The translations under genes and the position numbers were made by a program. From Lepiota brunneoincarnata (taxonomy: Eukaryota; Basidiomycota; Agaricomycetes; Agaricales; Agaricaceae), in contig JAEBUN010000014.1 of the NCBI GenBank assembly GCA_023014365.1, positions 992,001 through 1,056,000 of the forward strand: a DNA stretch of 64,000 nucleotides, in the 5' to 3' direction. Below the pieces are notes generated by a model, which was not told where the DNA came from, ran no database searches, and saw only the letters and a list, made by a program, of their open reading frames with translations. Positions 47,695-58,676 of the stretch are shown here, one piece after another. Position 1 is the stretch's first letter; every line of letters begins with the position of its first letter.

Positions 47695-49338
47695 TTAAAA
47701 ATCCTGGAATGGACGCATCTCCGGGTCTTTGGCTAGCGCGGAGTGGAGTTCTTGTTGGAGTTCAGGATCGAGATCATCAACCATTTGGCGCATCTGAGAT
47801 GCAACTTCTGCGACGGCAAGGGAATACTTGCGTTGCGGTGATTGTTGGGTGTTCCGGTTTGGAAATCCGGGACAAGTGTTTTGTTGTCCAAGAGAAGGAC
47901 GATTGGGGTTTCTCGCAGGGCGAGGAGGGTTGGTGCGCATCCCTGGGAAGCGTCTAGTTGGCGGTGGTTGAGGGCATTTGCTGACCCAATGATCTTTGGC
48001 TCCACATTGGAAGCATTCTTGGTTCTGATATGATTTCATTTGTTGTCTGGTGACAACGGCATCTAACTCCAATGATTCTCATGCGGAGTCTTCTTCAGCG
48101 TATTCCGGTTGTGGAATTTTGGGATAAGGATCTTCAAATCCTTCTTCTATTGTGACATGGTCTACTTCCATGGCATGTGGGTCACGTGGGGTGAATCATG
48201 GAGCGTTGCTCCTTTGGTAGAATTGTGCGTAGGGCACGTTGTTGTTTGGACGGTTTGGTCCGCGGTTCGGTTGGTATTGATTCCTCTGGGGAAATGTGTT
48301 CCTGGGGGTGCCATAGAGGGCATTGATTCGGCAGAAATTGTCGTCAAGTTTATTGGCTCGGGTGTACCAAGCGGCGATAGTTGTCGGAGGGTTTTCTGAT
48401 TTGTCAATCTTCATGGCAATGCGGCGGTCGATTGCTTTGCGGTATAGATTGATCAAGGTGTGATCTTCGTTTAGTCCAGATTGATGGACAAGTTCTTTGA
48501 ACTGAGCGTTGAATTCAGTCATTGGCTTGCCTGCTTGGTGCAGGGTTTGAAGTCTAGTATGTGCGTACGCATGTTCGTCTGCTGGGGTGAAGTCGGCTCT
48601 TAGTCGAGCGGTGAAGTTGTCCCATGACTCCATGGCTATGGGCTGCCCTTGTTGAGTTTGGGCATTTCTTTCGTGGAGGTACTGTCTGGCCCAGGCTCGG
48701 GCATCTCCTGATTGCATTGTCGAAAGGACAAATAGAGTCCTTGCGAGATCGGTGTTGTAAGTGGTTGCGTTGGCGAGCACGTAAACTTTGCATTGGAAGA
48801 TCCAATCTTCAAATAGTCTTCTAGTTCCATCGAAGGCGATGGGTTTGAGGAGTCCTAACTCCTTTGGGTTTTGTGCAGCAGCCATTATTTGTAGTTGTCC
48901 GGGTGGCGGCGGCGGTGGTGGTGCTGGGGGTTGTGGTGATCGTATGGGAGGAGCCAGTAGGGCTAAGGGTGCAGTTGGTGCAGGTAATGTGGGTGGTTGT
49001 GGATTGGAATCCAATTGGTTGTTGTCTGTTATATAGACGTCAGAGTCGTTATCTGTTGGGGGAGTTCTTCCCTGATTTACGGCGTATTCGTGGTGTGTGA
49101 GTAAGTTTTCTTCTGACGTGGAAAGTCCTCTTGGTTGCTCGAGGGCATTTTTGAGTTTTTGGAGTTCATAGTCGTTTAGTGGGTCTACTTTAGCATGGTA
49201 TTCTTCGGCTTGTTTACATCTTCTTTCTTCTTCTTCGTAGTGTTCCTTTAATTCTCTTTCGTGTCGTATCCTTTGTCGTTCTGCTAGTTCGTCAGCAAAA
49301 CTTGTTCTTGTTCGTGTTGATGTACTTGGAGTGGGCAA
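47695..49338 (-). pseudogene. Gag polyprotein of element 1
   Basis: One minus-strand frame from about 49338 (the open frame extends further up) to a TAA at 47695. It has a charged coiled N-terminus, a Pro-rich stretch, a retrotransposon capsid core (FEDWIFQCKVYV, AWARQYLHERN, FTARLRADFTP, LVHQSGLNEDHTLINLYRKA) and a CCHC knuckle C-F-Q-C-G-A-K-D-H-W-V-S-K-C. It is interrupted by TGA at 48198-48196 and at 48081-48079. The gag end overlaps the pol frame, implying frameshift expression. Confidence 0.8.
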
Positions 49339-49934
49339 GTCAAATGGGGATGGAGGATAGAATGGGGATGGTGTCTGAGTGGGGATAGGGTTTCTTCTGG
49401 GATCTGGGTTTTGGGTTCCTGGTTCTGAGATTCTGTTCCTTGATTTGGGAGGAGGGGGTGATGGGGGTTCTCGGGCCGAGAATTTCTTTGGAGGCGTGGT
49501 GATATTTGTCTAGCGATCAATTATCGCTAGAAGTATGAAGAATTGGGTGGCGATTATGGATATTCCTGAGTACAGGTTCCACGATCTGACGACGCAACAG
49601 TGACAGGGACACGTGATACGTTCAAGTTCTAGGGTGATAATTCGGTAGGCGATGAGGGTGGCGGTGGAGGTGAAGACAAAGATGAGTAGGTAAGCCAGAT
49701 CTTCTGGCAGGGAGAGGTTGAGGGACGTAGCGATGGCTACACAGAGAGGTGGTTTTCTTTTGTATGTCGTTTTGAATGACCAGAGTACCTTGACATGTTC
49801 AGTACGTCGGCAGAGCAGAGCAGAGAAGGCGAGCAAGAGATAAGCAGCAGAGTATCTTAGTGTTTTGTTACCCAGGTTAGGGGTTCGCTCTTGAGTAGCA
49901 CGGGGTTCGACACAGGATGTCTATACAGACTTGG

Positions 49935-50931
49935 TGTTAGAGCCGGTGCGGGTCAGGATTGAGGCGGAGGGTCGGGGTGGTAACCTTGATATAAGGTAAC
50001 CGGGGGACAGGGCAAAGTCTTCGGGACCGAGGCGGAGTACGTCGGGCGGGGGGTTGGACTTGCGGCCTCAGCGTATGTGCTGTGCCCTCCTACTGTCCTA
50101 GTCCGTATTTCAGGAAGTTGGGGCCGAAGCGGAGCGAGGCAGAAGAGAGGAGAGGATAGAGAACAGGGAGCTGGTCCGCTGCTCGATTTGATTATCAGAC
50201 TGAGGAGTACAAGCCAAGTACCTACAGTATATATACTACTGGCCTTACAAACTATGACTTGTACTGATTACGTGCAGAGCGAAGTGGAGGCCGATATAGT
50301 TACAACGGATTACGAACAGATTACGAATGGAATGGAAACCGGTACAGGTATGGAGACCGATAACGTATTTTGACTACGGACGGGAAATGGAGACTGGAGC
50401 TAGAGACACCGAGGGTCAGGTGACCATGGCACGTGTGGAGGTGGTCGCGTGATCGGGGCAGTGGGTTGTGGTCGGAGCAAGTCGGGGCCGAGTCGGAGGG
50501 CAGAGGGTTGTTGTGTGGAGCACACGTGGAATCGAGAAGCCGAAGTTTAAGTGATTAGACTCTGAGTTGGCATGGATATGACACTTGGTCCTACTAAGCG
50601 TGACTTGGAGACGACAGAGCACTATAGTCCAGCTGGTTTTAAGGGCAAAGAGGTATAGGAGGCAAGAACTGTATAACACTAAGATAAGGATACAAGGGTA
50701 TGGTACTGTATCCTTATATACTACTATGTGTGGCTGTGCTCCTACTATATATGTCTGGACCCAGGTAAGTGAGTCATATCCTTATCTATCTAAGTATAGA
50801 TTGTTCTGATGGTACTTCTGATAGTTTCAGGATGACAGGTCTTCTATCTATTTATATACTTTGGGTGCTTCTGATAAGAGTTCCTTCCGGTGAGGCTTCT
50901 GATAAGGGGTTTAAGGGGACTTCTGATAACA
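49935..50931 (-). repeat. 5' LTR of element 1
   Basis: About 997 bp partner of 41731-42744. The adjoining internal DNA (49866-49934) begins on the minus strand with CCAAGTCTGTATAGACATCC and is nearly identical to the left 75 bases of the solo LTR at 54884-55268. Confidence 0.85.
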
Positions 50932-50933
50932 AA

Positions 50934-51064
50934 TGTCAGATTTGAAATTCTGAAGTTGGGAAATCGGGTCAGAATGAGGAGACGTCCGAAGATTGTCTGT
51001 CCGGACTAGTGAGGAGAGGTCGTGCATTGGTGGCTCTGCTGCCAGTGCGCGTCCAATCCTTACA
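50934..51064 (-). repeat. 3' LTR of element 2
   Basis: 131 bp, differing from 58092-58222 at only about five positions, most of them G/A transitions at former CG sites. Two bases (50932-50933) separate it from the element 1 LTR. Confidence 0.85.
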
Positions 51065-51095
51065 TCCAGGGTTTTCTTTTTGTGCTGACTGGGAG

Positions 51096-54000
51096 TCAGC
51101 ACAAGCAGGAGCAAGTCTTCATCAGCATGTTTAGGTCTGGGATGTCCCTCCACCTATCCGAGAACTCCTCTGGCTTGTGAGTTTCGTCGATAAACTTGTC
51201 AACGTCGACATCAGTGAGTCTTGTAAGCGGCACAGACCGGCGATCACAAGCGTGGTAAGGCAACAAATGAAAGGCAGCAAACCTTAACTTTGATAATGAA
51301 CTGTCCATCTCTGCCAGCACATATGATCCTCCCAGCAGCAACCTCCTTACTACCACCATCGGCCCATAGTAGCATGGCTTCATTTTCCCCCCAACATCAC
51401 CATCATGCCTCGAATTCCTCACTAATACCAACGCTCCAGGCTCAAAATTGAAGTTGCGGATGAGGTTTTTGTGGGACTCTTCAAATTGTCGGGTTGAGTC
51501 ATACCTGGCCTTGAGGAGCCACTGCTTTGCCTCTGCCAGGTCCTGTGGCCTTTTCTGAAGCTGGATGGCCCGAAACGCGACGAGGGGGGATGATGAAATT
51601 GGCTCATTGAGAGGAGGGGAAAGGTATGTTGCTTCAAAAAGATCAAAGGGAAACAATGGCTCTAGTCCGTGTGCCAGGTAGTAGGGAGAGTAACCGGTCG
51701 ATCTTTGGATTGAAACCTGCTCTGCCCAAAACACCAAGGGTGCAACTGCTGTCCACTTAGACTCATCCCCTTCCGCTGCCTTTACCAATGCTTCCCTAAT
51801 GTCAAAGTGTCTTCGCTTGACCAGACTGTTTGCATGCAAGTTGTACAGTGAGATTCTGATATGATTAATCCGATACCTCTGGGCAAGATACTCAACTGCT
51901 TGAATAAATGCAGGCCTGTTGTCTGTAACAATTTCTTCAACTGCTCCCCACCGGCACAGGATCTCCTCGAAGATGAATGAACCAAGGCTCCGACTGTTCT
52001 CCTGACGTAACATCCACCATTCTGGGTAAGAAGACAGCAAGCAGTACGCATGGGCAATGTACTGGAACCCATTTGACTTTGGCATGAACCTCGTGTCAAC
52101 ATAGACTTTGCAGAATAGGGAAAGGGGAACCGGAATGGTGGGTGGAATATAGATGTGCTGGGTCGTCCGTACTTGACATTCATGGCAGGACTTGATGTAC
52201 CATTTGACGTCTTTGTCCAAGTGGGGCCACCAGAATCGCTTGAGAAGCCGTGCTCGTGTTGTGAAGATACCCTTGTGCCCTAGCTCATCATGAGCCTGCT
52301 TGAGTAAGTCCAACCACCACTCCTCCTTTATGACCAACTTATGCTTCAACTTCAGATCCTTCTTCCACAACTGCCCATTCTCGAAAAAGAAACCTGCAGC
52401 CTTCCTGACTAATCGCTCCAAGACCTCCTCAGCCTCATTCCCACTCTTCTTGCCTGTAGGATCCTTCAAAAATGCCTCGATATCTTCCAACTCCATATCA
52501 CGAGCTTTTGCTGCCTCCAAGCATGGTATTATGGTTGTCATGGAGCTAACATACACTGTAGCGTAAACAGCATAAATCTGTCCACCTTCTTCTGGGGAAA
52601 CTGTTGGTGTTGACAGGAATGTGTGAAATGAGACTGGTGCGTTGCAAAACTTGATTGAGAAAGTATTCAACCTTCCTATCCAGTGAGGTGGAGAGGCAGG
52701 AATGCCAACGTGGCTTTGGGATTTGAGAATGAAAGCATTCGCACCATCAATCCAATCCTCATAATCATCCCCAACTACTGGGTCTTCAGGAGCGGGAGGA
52801 CACCTGGAGAGGCCATCTGGGCCATGTGTTTGCTCAGGAACATGGCATAGTCGAAAGTCGAACAGCAGGATTGCAGCAATCCACTGGTTAATTGTTGCAT
52901 TAGGCTGAATATTGGGGTTGTTGATCATCCCCTTTATGTACTTTGCATCCACTTCGACCACCAGGTTGTTGACTCCGACAATCCAAATCCAACAGTCCTT
53001 CAAAGCTCGAAACAATCCAAACAGCTCTAGTTTTGCCTGAGAGTACCGGCTCTCATGCTCCATGAGTGTTAGAGATCCAAATTGTGATGGATACCACTCA
53101 CCATCTGTTCTGATTTGCAACAAAATATATCCAACTGCAATCATTGAAGTGTCGACTGCAAGGATGACTTCAAGACCGTTTGTGTAATTGATGGCTCAGA
53201 TTGCTGGTGAGTTCTTTGCCATCTCCTTTAGCTCCTTCATGGCTAACTCCTGCTCCTCTCCAAATTCAAACTCCACATCTTTTCTTGTGAGCCGGACCAG
53301 CGGTTTTGCAACAGCACTGAAATTCTTGAGGAAGACCCGAATTGTGCCGACCATGCCTAGGAAACCTCGAACTTCAGATAGCGACTTGCATGGTGGCCAG
53401 TTGAGAACCTTCTCAATTCAGGACAAATCCGGAAGACGGCCTTTGTAAGTACAGAGGTGACCAACAACCAGAGCAGAGGGGACGCAAATATGGGACTTAG
53501 CAGCAGAAAAGGTGCCCCCAGCATGCTTGATACGCTGAATAACTCGGTTGACATTTTGTAGGTGCTCCCAGACAAACCGGCAAACTCCTGGGTTTTTGAT
53601 TAACGTTTCAAACTTGTCTTTACCAATTTCATAACGGGTAGGGGGCCCTTTCACAGGTACGTCATCAACAAAGGGAACTGCTACATCCGGAATCTCATCC
53701 TGGAGTAGGAACATGAGGTCACCATGTTGTATCTGCATCAAATTGGTGTATCCCATTGGAATAGATGTGAGTCGTAGGGTGCCGAGTGGGGACTGGAATG
53801 TGGTGAGGTCTTGGGACTTCTTGGCCAGCTCACGCTGATTGAAACCAACAAATAGGTCAAACACTCCATAATATCCTCGACCTCCAAACAATTCTGCATA
53901 TTGCTCGACCATCGGTGGGACGCCTGCGTCCTTGATTGCAACTGCATTAAGGGGCTGTAAGTCATGCACAGTGCGGAGTGACTTCCTGTCCTTCTTCAAC

Positions 54001-55732
54001 ACACAAAACCACCTCAAATGGTATGATGAATTTGATGGTTCGTAAACTCCAGCCACAATCTTGGACTTGATAATCTCAACTATGCGATTGAAAATACCAG
54101 GTGGGATTGGAATGTTTCTGAGGCTCCAAGGTATGTGTTCAACTGTGGGGATTATAACCGGATCAAAATAATCTGACAAAAACCTGCCCTTCTCTTCTTC
54201 ACACCAGGCAAATCCTTCCTCCTGAAGCCTGATAACGTGGTGCACCAACTTCTCTTCTTCTGGCCATAAAAACTTGTCCTTGTTTACTTGCATTTTGTTC
54301 CTGCGTTCTTGGGTGTAATGGGAGCCTGGGATGAAAGTGGGAGCTCGGAAAGGGATAACTGGTAGGTTCTCGAGGGGATCTGATGGTATTTGACGGATAA
54401 TTCGGAAATCTTCAGGTAGTGTGGTAGCGACTGGTTTGACTCGGTGAGCGACTTTCTTGTATGCGAATGCTAATACTGATTCTTGGGGTGACATGAGGGT
54501 GGCGAGGGAAACTTCATATATTTCTTTGACTTTGGTGACTGGCTTGAATTCTGTGGTCGTAAACGTGATTGGGGATAACATGAAGCAGGAAAGAGATTGG
54601 AATGACAGGGATTGGGACATTGTTGGATTGGGGTCTGATCCTGATTGATCAAAATAGCAAGGTGCGTCTCCTCGACAAATAGCCGAATCATCAATACTTA
54701 AAAACCCACAAGGGTAGAGGAGGGGAGTGGTTTACGCACACGAGGCTGAGTAGGAACTGTGATTACTGCTTGAGTGTTGGGATCGATGAGCGTAATATGA
54801 GCATCGCCATTGGTAAAATGGCGTGTATTGGCTTGTGCAAGGGTGAGGAATGGTCAGCCAAGGAGCATTTCATATGATGTGTCTGTTACCTGGGTTAGGG
54901 GTTCGCTCTTGAGTAGCACAGGGTTCGACACAGGATGTCTATACAGACTTGGTCCTGTCCTACTGAGCATGACTTAGAGACAACGGAGCACTATAAATCC
55001 AGCCGGTTATAGCAAAGAGGTATAGGAGGCAAGAACTTTATAACACTAAGATAAGGATACAAGGTATTGTACTGTATCCTTATATACTTCTAAGTGTGGC
55101 TGTACTCCTACTATAATAGTTCGGACCAGAGTAACTATGAGTCAGAGATAAGAAAACATGAGGCATATACTAAGAATAGTCCTTCTGATGTACACTACTG
55201 ATGGTTTCATAGTGACATGGGAATATAAACTAAAAGTAACCATCCTTCTGATGAGATTTCTGATAACAGTGTCGGTGATAACCTGTGCCTGTAGGTAAAA
55301 GTCACAGCTTCCAATTGACACTTGAAGATTTGGTAAGAGTCCCATTGTCTTGTTACATGATTGATTGGCTGACTGCATAACCATTTTGTGGTCAGACCAA
55401 ATTGGCATACCTCTGAGCCTCTCCCAAATGTCATGACGGAGACCGATAATCTGAGAACCCTCATCCAGGATAGCTTGGACATCGACACGACCTTCAAGTC
55501 AAACTGGGATTGTCCGGAGTTCTTCAACAGACTTTGCAACAACTAGCCCTGATGTGTTGGGAATCTCCTGAATAAATGCCTCAACCGGTTCCTTGGCCTC
55601 TTCAAGGATCTTGGTGGCTACCGTCCCATCAACTGGTACCTTCCTAGTAGTGACCTGATCCTTCAGGTACCTGCAAACATCTGGTGATATGGCATAGAGT
55701 TCCTTCTGTGTTAGCATCACTGTGCTCTCCAA
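51096..55732 (-). pseudogene. Pol polyprotein of element 2
   Basis: Domains on the minus strand from 55732 are a protease region (AILDEGSQI, then EMLLG*PFL), reverse transcriptase (WFCVLKKDRKSLRTVHDLQP, FVDDVPVKGP), RNase H-like (ILAVDTSMIAVGYILLQI, HESRYSQAKLELFGLFRAL) and integrase (HDELGHKGIFTTRARLLKRF with CHECQ, VDTRFMPKSNGFQYI, IVTDNRPAF). TGA codons interrupt at 55501-55499, 54856-54854, 53420-53418 and 53198-53196, and the solo LTR 54884-55268 splits the protease. In the integrase the expected ANGxVERxH block reads ANSLVKRRH, so the third catalytic acidic residue appears replaced by lysine. Confidence 0.78.
54884..55268 (-). mobile_element. Solo LTR (element 1 family variant) inserted in element 2
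   Basis: 385 bp bounded by TGTTACC and GATAACA, flanked by a perfect 5-bp target duplication GTGTC (54879-54883 and 55269-55273). Its right two thirds match the right third of the element 1 LTR (GGAGGCAAGAACT, AAGATAAGGATACAAGG, TGTGGCTGT-CTCCTACTAT). Its left 75 bases match 49866-49934 of element 1 instead of the LTR start. It is therefore a related but different LTR subtype left by recombination. Confidence 0.8.
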
Positions 55733-55750
55733 ACCCTTTTCTATAACCTT

Positions 55751-57382
55751 TTATATCATAACGGTGTCTTCTATAGGTGTTTTGAAGCGAAATTGAGGAC
55801 CATTTGAGGTTGGAACATTGGATGATGAAATTGGGGGTGGGTTTGCTGGCTGCTTTGATTTGTTGGGTGCTGACTTGGCTGTGGACCTGGCTGCTATCTC
55901 TATACGTTTCTGAATCTCTCCTGCTCGTTTTGCAGCAGTAACTACCATGGTGTCCAGAATCTGCAGCTCTTCAAGTTCGGCCACTGAGACTTCTTCAGGA
56001 GGTGTTTCTTGGGGAAGGGATGGGGTGTCTGCAACTGAGTAGTGATATTGCTGAGCTGGGGACAGGGATACTTCGAGAATGTTGGTTGAAACTGTGGGCT
56101 GCGTGCAAGACTTGTGCCAGTTGTCTATATGCTCTTTAATACATCCACCTGGAGCAACACGGGATGTCACCATGGTCCCATCATTCAATACAACTCTTCC
56201 GAATTCATCTCGCCTGCAAAGTCCTCGAGCAACATAGTCTGCAATTACTGGGCAGTTTCGGTGGAAGTGGTTGGGATTGAGGCATCCAAGACATCCATTG
56301 GGTCGAGGACGTGGGGGTCCTGAGGTGTAGAAAGCAGCTCTGTGCTGTACCATGGGTGAGCTTCCTTGACTATGATTACTGTTGTTATGGCTGATACCGA
56401 GCTTTGATGCGAGCTTGGAGACAAATGTGTCAGATACCATAATCTGCTCCAAACTAGACATATTGAAGGTCTCATGTGGTACTACTGGTGCTGGTGCTGC
56501 TGGGATGTTGAAATGGGGTTGGGAATGGGACGTGAGGGGGTGGGAGCCTATCTCGGCAGCTGCAGAATTTGATGCAAGAAGAAATCTAGCTGCATCCACG
56601 ACATTGCTCATACTCCATGCACAGTGTAATGGATGGTCTGGTTGTTTTACTTGGAGCCTTGATGTGACTCGATCACGGAATTCTCAATTGAAACCCTTGA
56701 GGAACGTAGTATCCCTTTCTCTGAGAGATACCTTGTTTTGTGCAACAAGCCAGTCAGAAACCATAATGAAATTTTGATAGTACTCACCAAACTGATACCG
56801 TGATCGCATGGGCTCCCTAGATTGCTGGTCAGCTATGATGTCGAGATTGGTAGGTGTGTACTTTCTACTTTCATCCGCTCCTGGATACAATTCCATGATT
56901 TCGCATTTGAAGGCACCCCAGTTTCCTCCTGTAACAGATGGACGGCTCTTCCAAATCTCATATTCCCTCCATTCGAGGTAACGCAAAGTGTTCTCAATTA
57001 GCTCTCTCTGGGACAAATTGCAGGACCTTCCCAATACCTCTACCTCATTCAGAAATCGTCGGAGGGATAATGGGTGGCCATCAAATTTTGGGGCCCCTCT
57101 GTCATGTGGGCTGGGCATGGATCGAGTGGAATGAAAAATTACTGGGGCCGGTGCTGGTGCTGCTGCTGGTGCTGGAAAATTATGATGTCCTGGCACTGCT
57201 GGAGTGCCTGTAGTACCCCAGTCAGGGGAAACGAAGGAGGGTCGAGGGGGCATTGCGCTTCCAATGTTTGTATCATCTGATGCCCTAAAACGGATGTGGC
57301 TGGGGTTTGGGGTCACTGGAGGACCGGTAGGCATAGCTTGAGATGGTGTCTTGGGAACTGTGGGTTCAATTGTTGGAGACAT
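55751..57382 (-). pseudogene. Gag polyprotein of element 2
   Basis: One minus-strand frame from 57382 to a TAA at 55751, broken once by TGA at 56686-56684 (KGFN*EFRDRV). It has a capsid-like core (PKFDGHPLSLRRFLNEVEVL, YWEIWKSRPSV-like block) and a CCHC-type knuckle (CLGCLNPNHFHRNC). The C-terminal region is Pro/Ser-rich. Upstream DNA to the LTR (57383-58091) is the leader and is purine-rich on the plus strand. Confidence 0.72.
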
Positions 57383-58091
57383 GTTATCAGATTTGGAATC
57401 AGAAGCCAGGTCGGATCTGGGAGTTGATGGACCGAAAAAAAAACTGGTAAGGCCTGGAAGGTGGTTGTCGACAAGTGGACTATGTATGGAAAGGAGGACC
57501 TCTTGGGCGAGGTTTCGGTCAGGAATCGGTTTTGTATTAAGACTGGATCAAAAACCCCCTTGCGGTGGGCTCCAGTTGAAGTGAGGGCAAATGGTGTGTG
57601 TTCGAGAGGGGATGTGAGGTACGACCGCTACCACTGGTCATTATGGGTTTTGACCCAGACGTGTTTGAAAGAAGGTGAAGGAACGAGTGCGCACAGGCAC
57701 TTTTTACGAGACTTGGGGTCGTATTTTTCTGGTCCCTATTCTACACATCCAAACCATATTTAAGGTAGATAGGGCATTTTGAGCAGAAAAGCTGAAACAA
57801 AAGTGATAATAATAAAAAGAGAAAAGAAAGGAAAAGAAAAGCCAGTTGAATGGCTCGTCAAGTGGCTCGACAACATTGCGGTCATGTAACTCGAGCGTGG
57901 AATGGAAACGGAGAGAAAAGAGAAAAGAAACAGGGAGAAAAGAGAAAAGAAACGTATGAGGGGCACATACTGTGAGACAGTGGGCCTTCGAGGGGCCCTT
58001 TTGTAAGGCGTGGATACCCGCCCGATATGCAGAGTTGGGGCGCGGATGTGTGGGTGGCATGGTGATGGACGAATTTGACGTCGGAATGAAA

Positions 58092-58222
58092 TGTCGGATT
58101 TGAAATTCTGAAGTTGGGAAATCGGGTCGGAATGAGGAGACGTCCGAAGATTGTCTGTCCGGACTAGTGAGGAGAGGTCGTGCGTTGGTGGCTCTGCTGC
58201 CAGCGCGCGTCCGATCCTTACA
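58092..58222 (-). repeat. 5' LTR of element 2
   Basis: 131 bp partner of 50934-51064. It joins CHAT3 coding sequence directly at 58223, so the CHAT3 frame continues into the LTR. Confidence 0.85.
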
Positions 58223-58671
58223 CCATAATGTACAAAAGGCACCCAGGAATAAAATGAGTCCTGTCCTAACTTTCGTAGCTCCTTCACACCCTCATGCAAC
58301 GCTCGTGCTGCTTGTTCACCGTTTGGTTCCCCTCCAGAAAGGAGATTCTCGTAAACTTTTTCAGCAACAATTGGAGCAGCTGCATCGGGTATCGACCACA
58401 TCGTTCCAATAACACTTCGATATCCTGCTCCCAAGATCGCCCCAGTGATATGCACCGCCTCGTCTGATGCCTTCTCGTCTCCAGTCGCCGTTTCGCAAGC
58501 TGACAGAAACGCAAGGTCGGCATTGTTAAACGGTCTGGCAATGATATCTGCAATCATCAACCGCCGGTCATGGAGGCAGAGACCACTCCGCGTCGGCTCT
58601 TGCACGTCCTGGACGGCATGGCATGCAAGGTGAACCCAACTGCTGCTCGCCATGTCGGCCAGCACTCGTTC
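58223..58671 (-). pseudogene. CHAT3: C-terminal fragment of a TPR-CHAT gene
   Basis: About 150 codons of the CHAT domain, from GERVLADMASSSWVHLACHA through FLSACETATGD to FVHYGV, are about 90% identical to CHAT4. The fragment lacks all TPRs, the linker and the N-terminal part of CHAT. Its 5' side switches at about 58671 into recyclin sequence. Its native stop codon has been replaced by the element 2 LTR, so the frame continues (GVRIGRALAAE). It cannot encode a working protein of the family. Confidence 0.8.
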
Positions 58672-58676
58672 TCCGC

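Larger units (their letters stand above)
41731..50931 (-). mobile_element. Chromodomain Ty3/gypsy retrotransposon (element 1)
   Basis: Direct LTRs of about 1,014 and 997 bp start TGTTAGAGCC and end CTTCTGATAACA. On the minus strand the order is 5' LTR (50931-49935), gag, pol (protease, reverse transcriptase, RNase H, integrase with chromodomain), an extra zinc-knuckle ORF, then 3' LTR. Frames are interrupted only by TGA codons. No 5-bp target duplication is seen, because its right side directly abuts element 2. The LTRs are about 97-98% identical apart from small indels. Confidence 0.85.
50934..58222 (-). mobile_element. Second Ty3/gypsy retrotransposon (element 2), with short LTRs
   Basis: Direct LTRs of 131 bp (50934-51064 and 58092-58222) start TGTC(A/G)GATTTG and end CCTTACA. 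On the minus strand gag, pol and the 3' LTR follow. The element belongs to a lineage different from element 1: reverse transcriptase has FVDDVPVKGP instead of YMDD, and no chromodomain is seen. A 385-bp solo LTR of the element 1 family interrupts the protease region. Its 5' LTR sits at the last codons of CHAT3. Only TGA stops break the frames. Confidence 0.82.

Noticed and set aside
47679..49100. Plus-strand ORFs across element 1
   Set aside because: Antisense shadows of gag and pol, with low-complexity translations.
41726..50936. GTCAG as target duplication of element 1
   Set aside because: GTCAG before 41731 recurs at 50935, but that is inside the element 2 LTR and three bases off the element 1 end, so it is coincidence.
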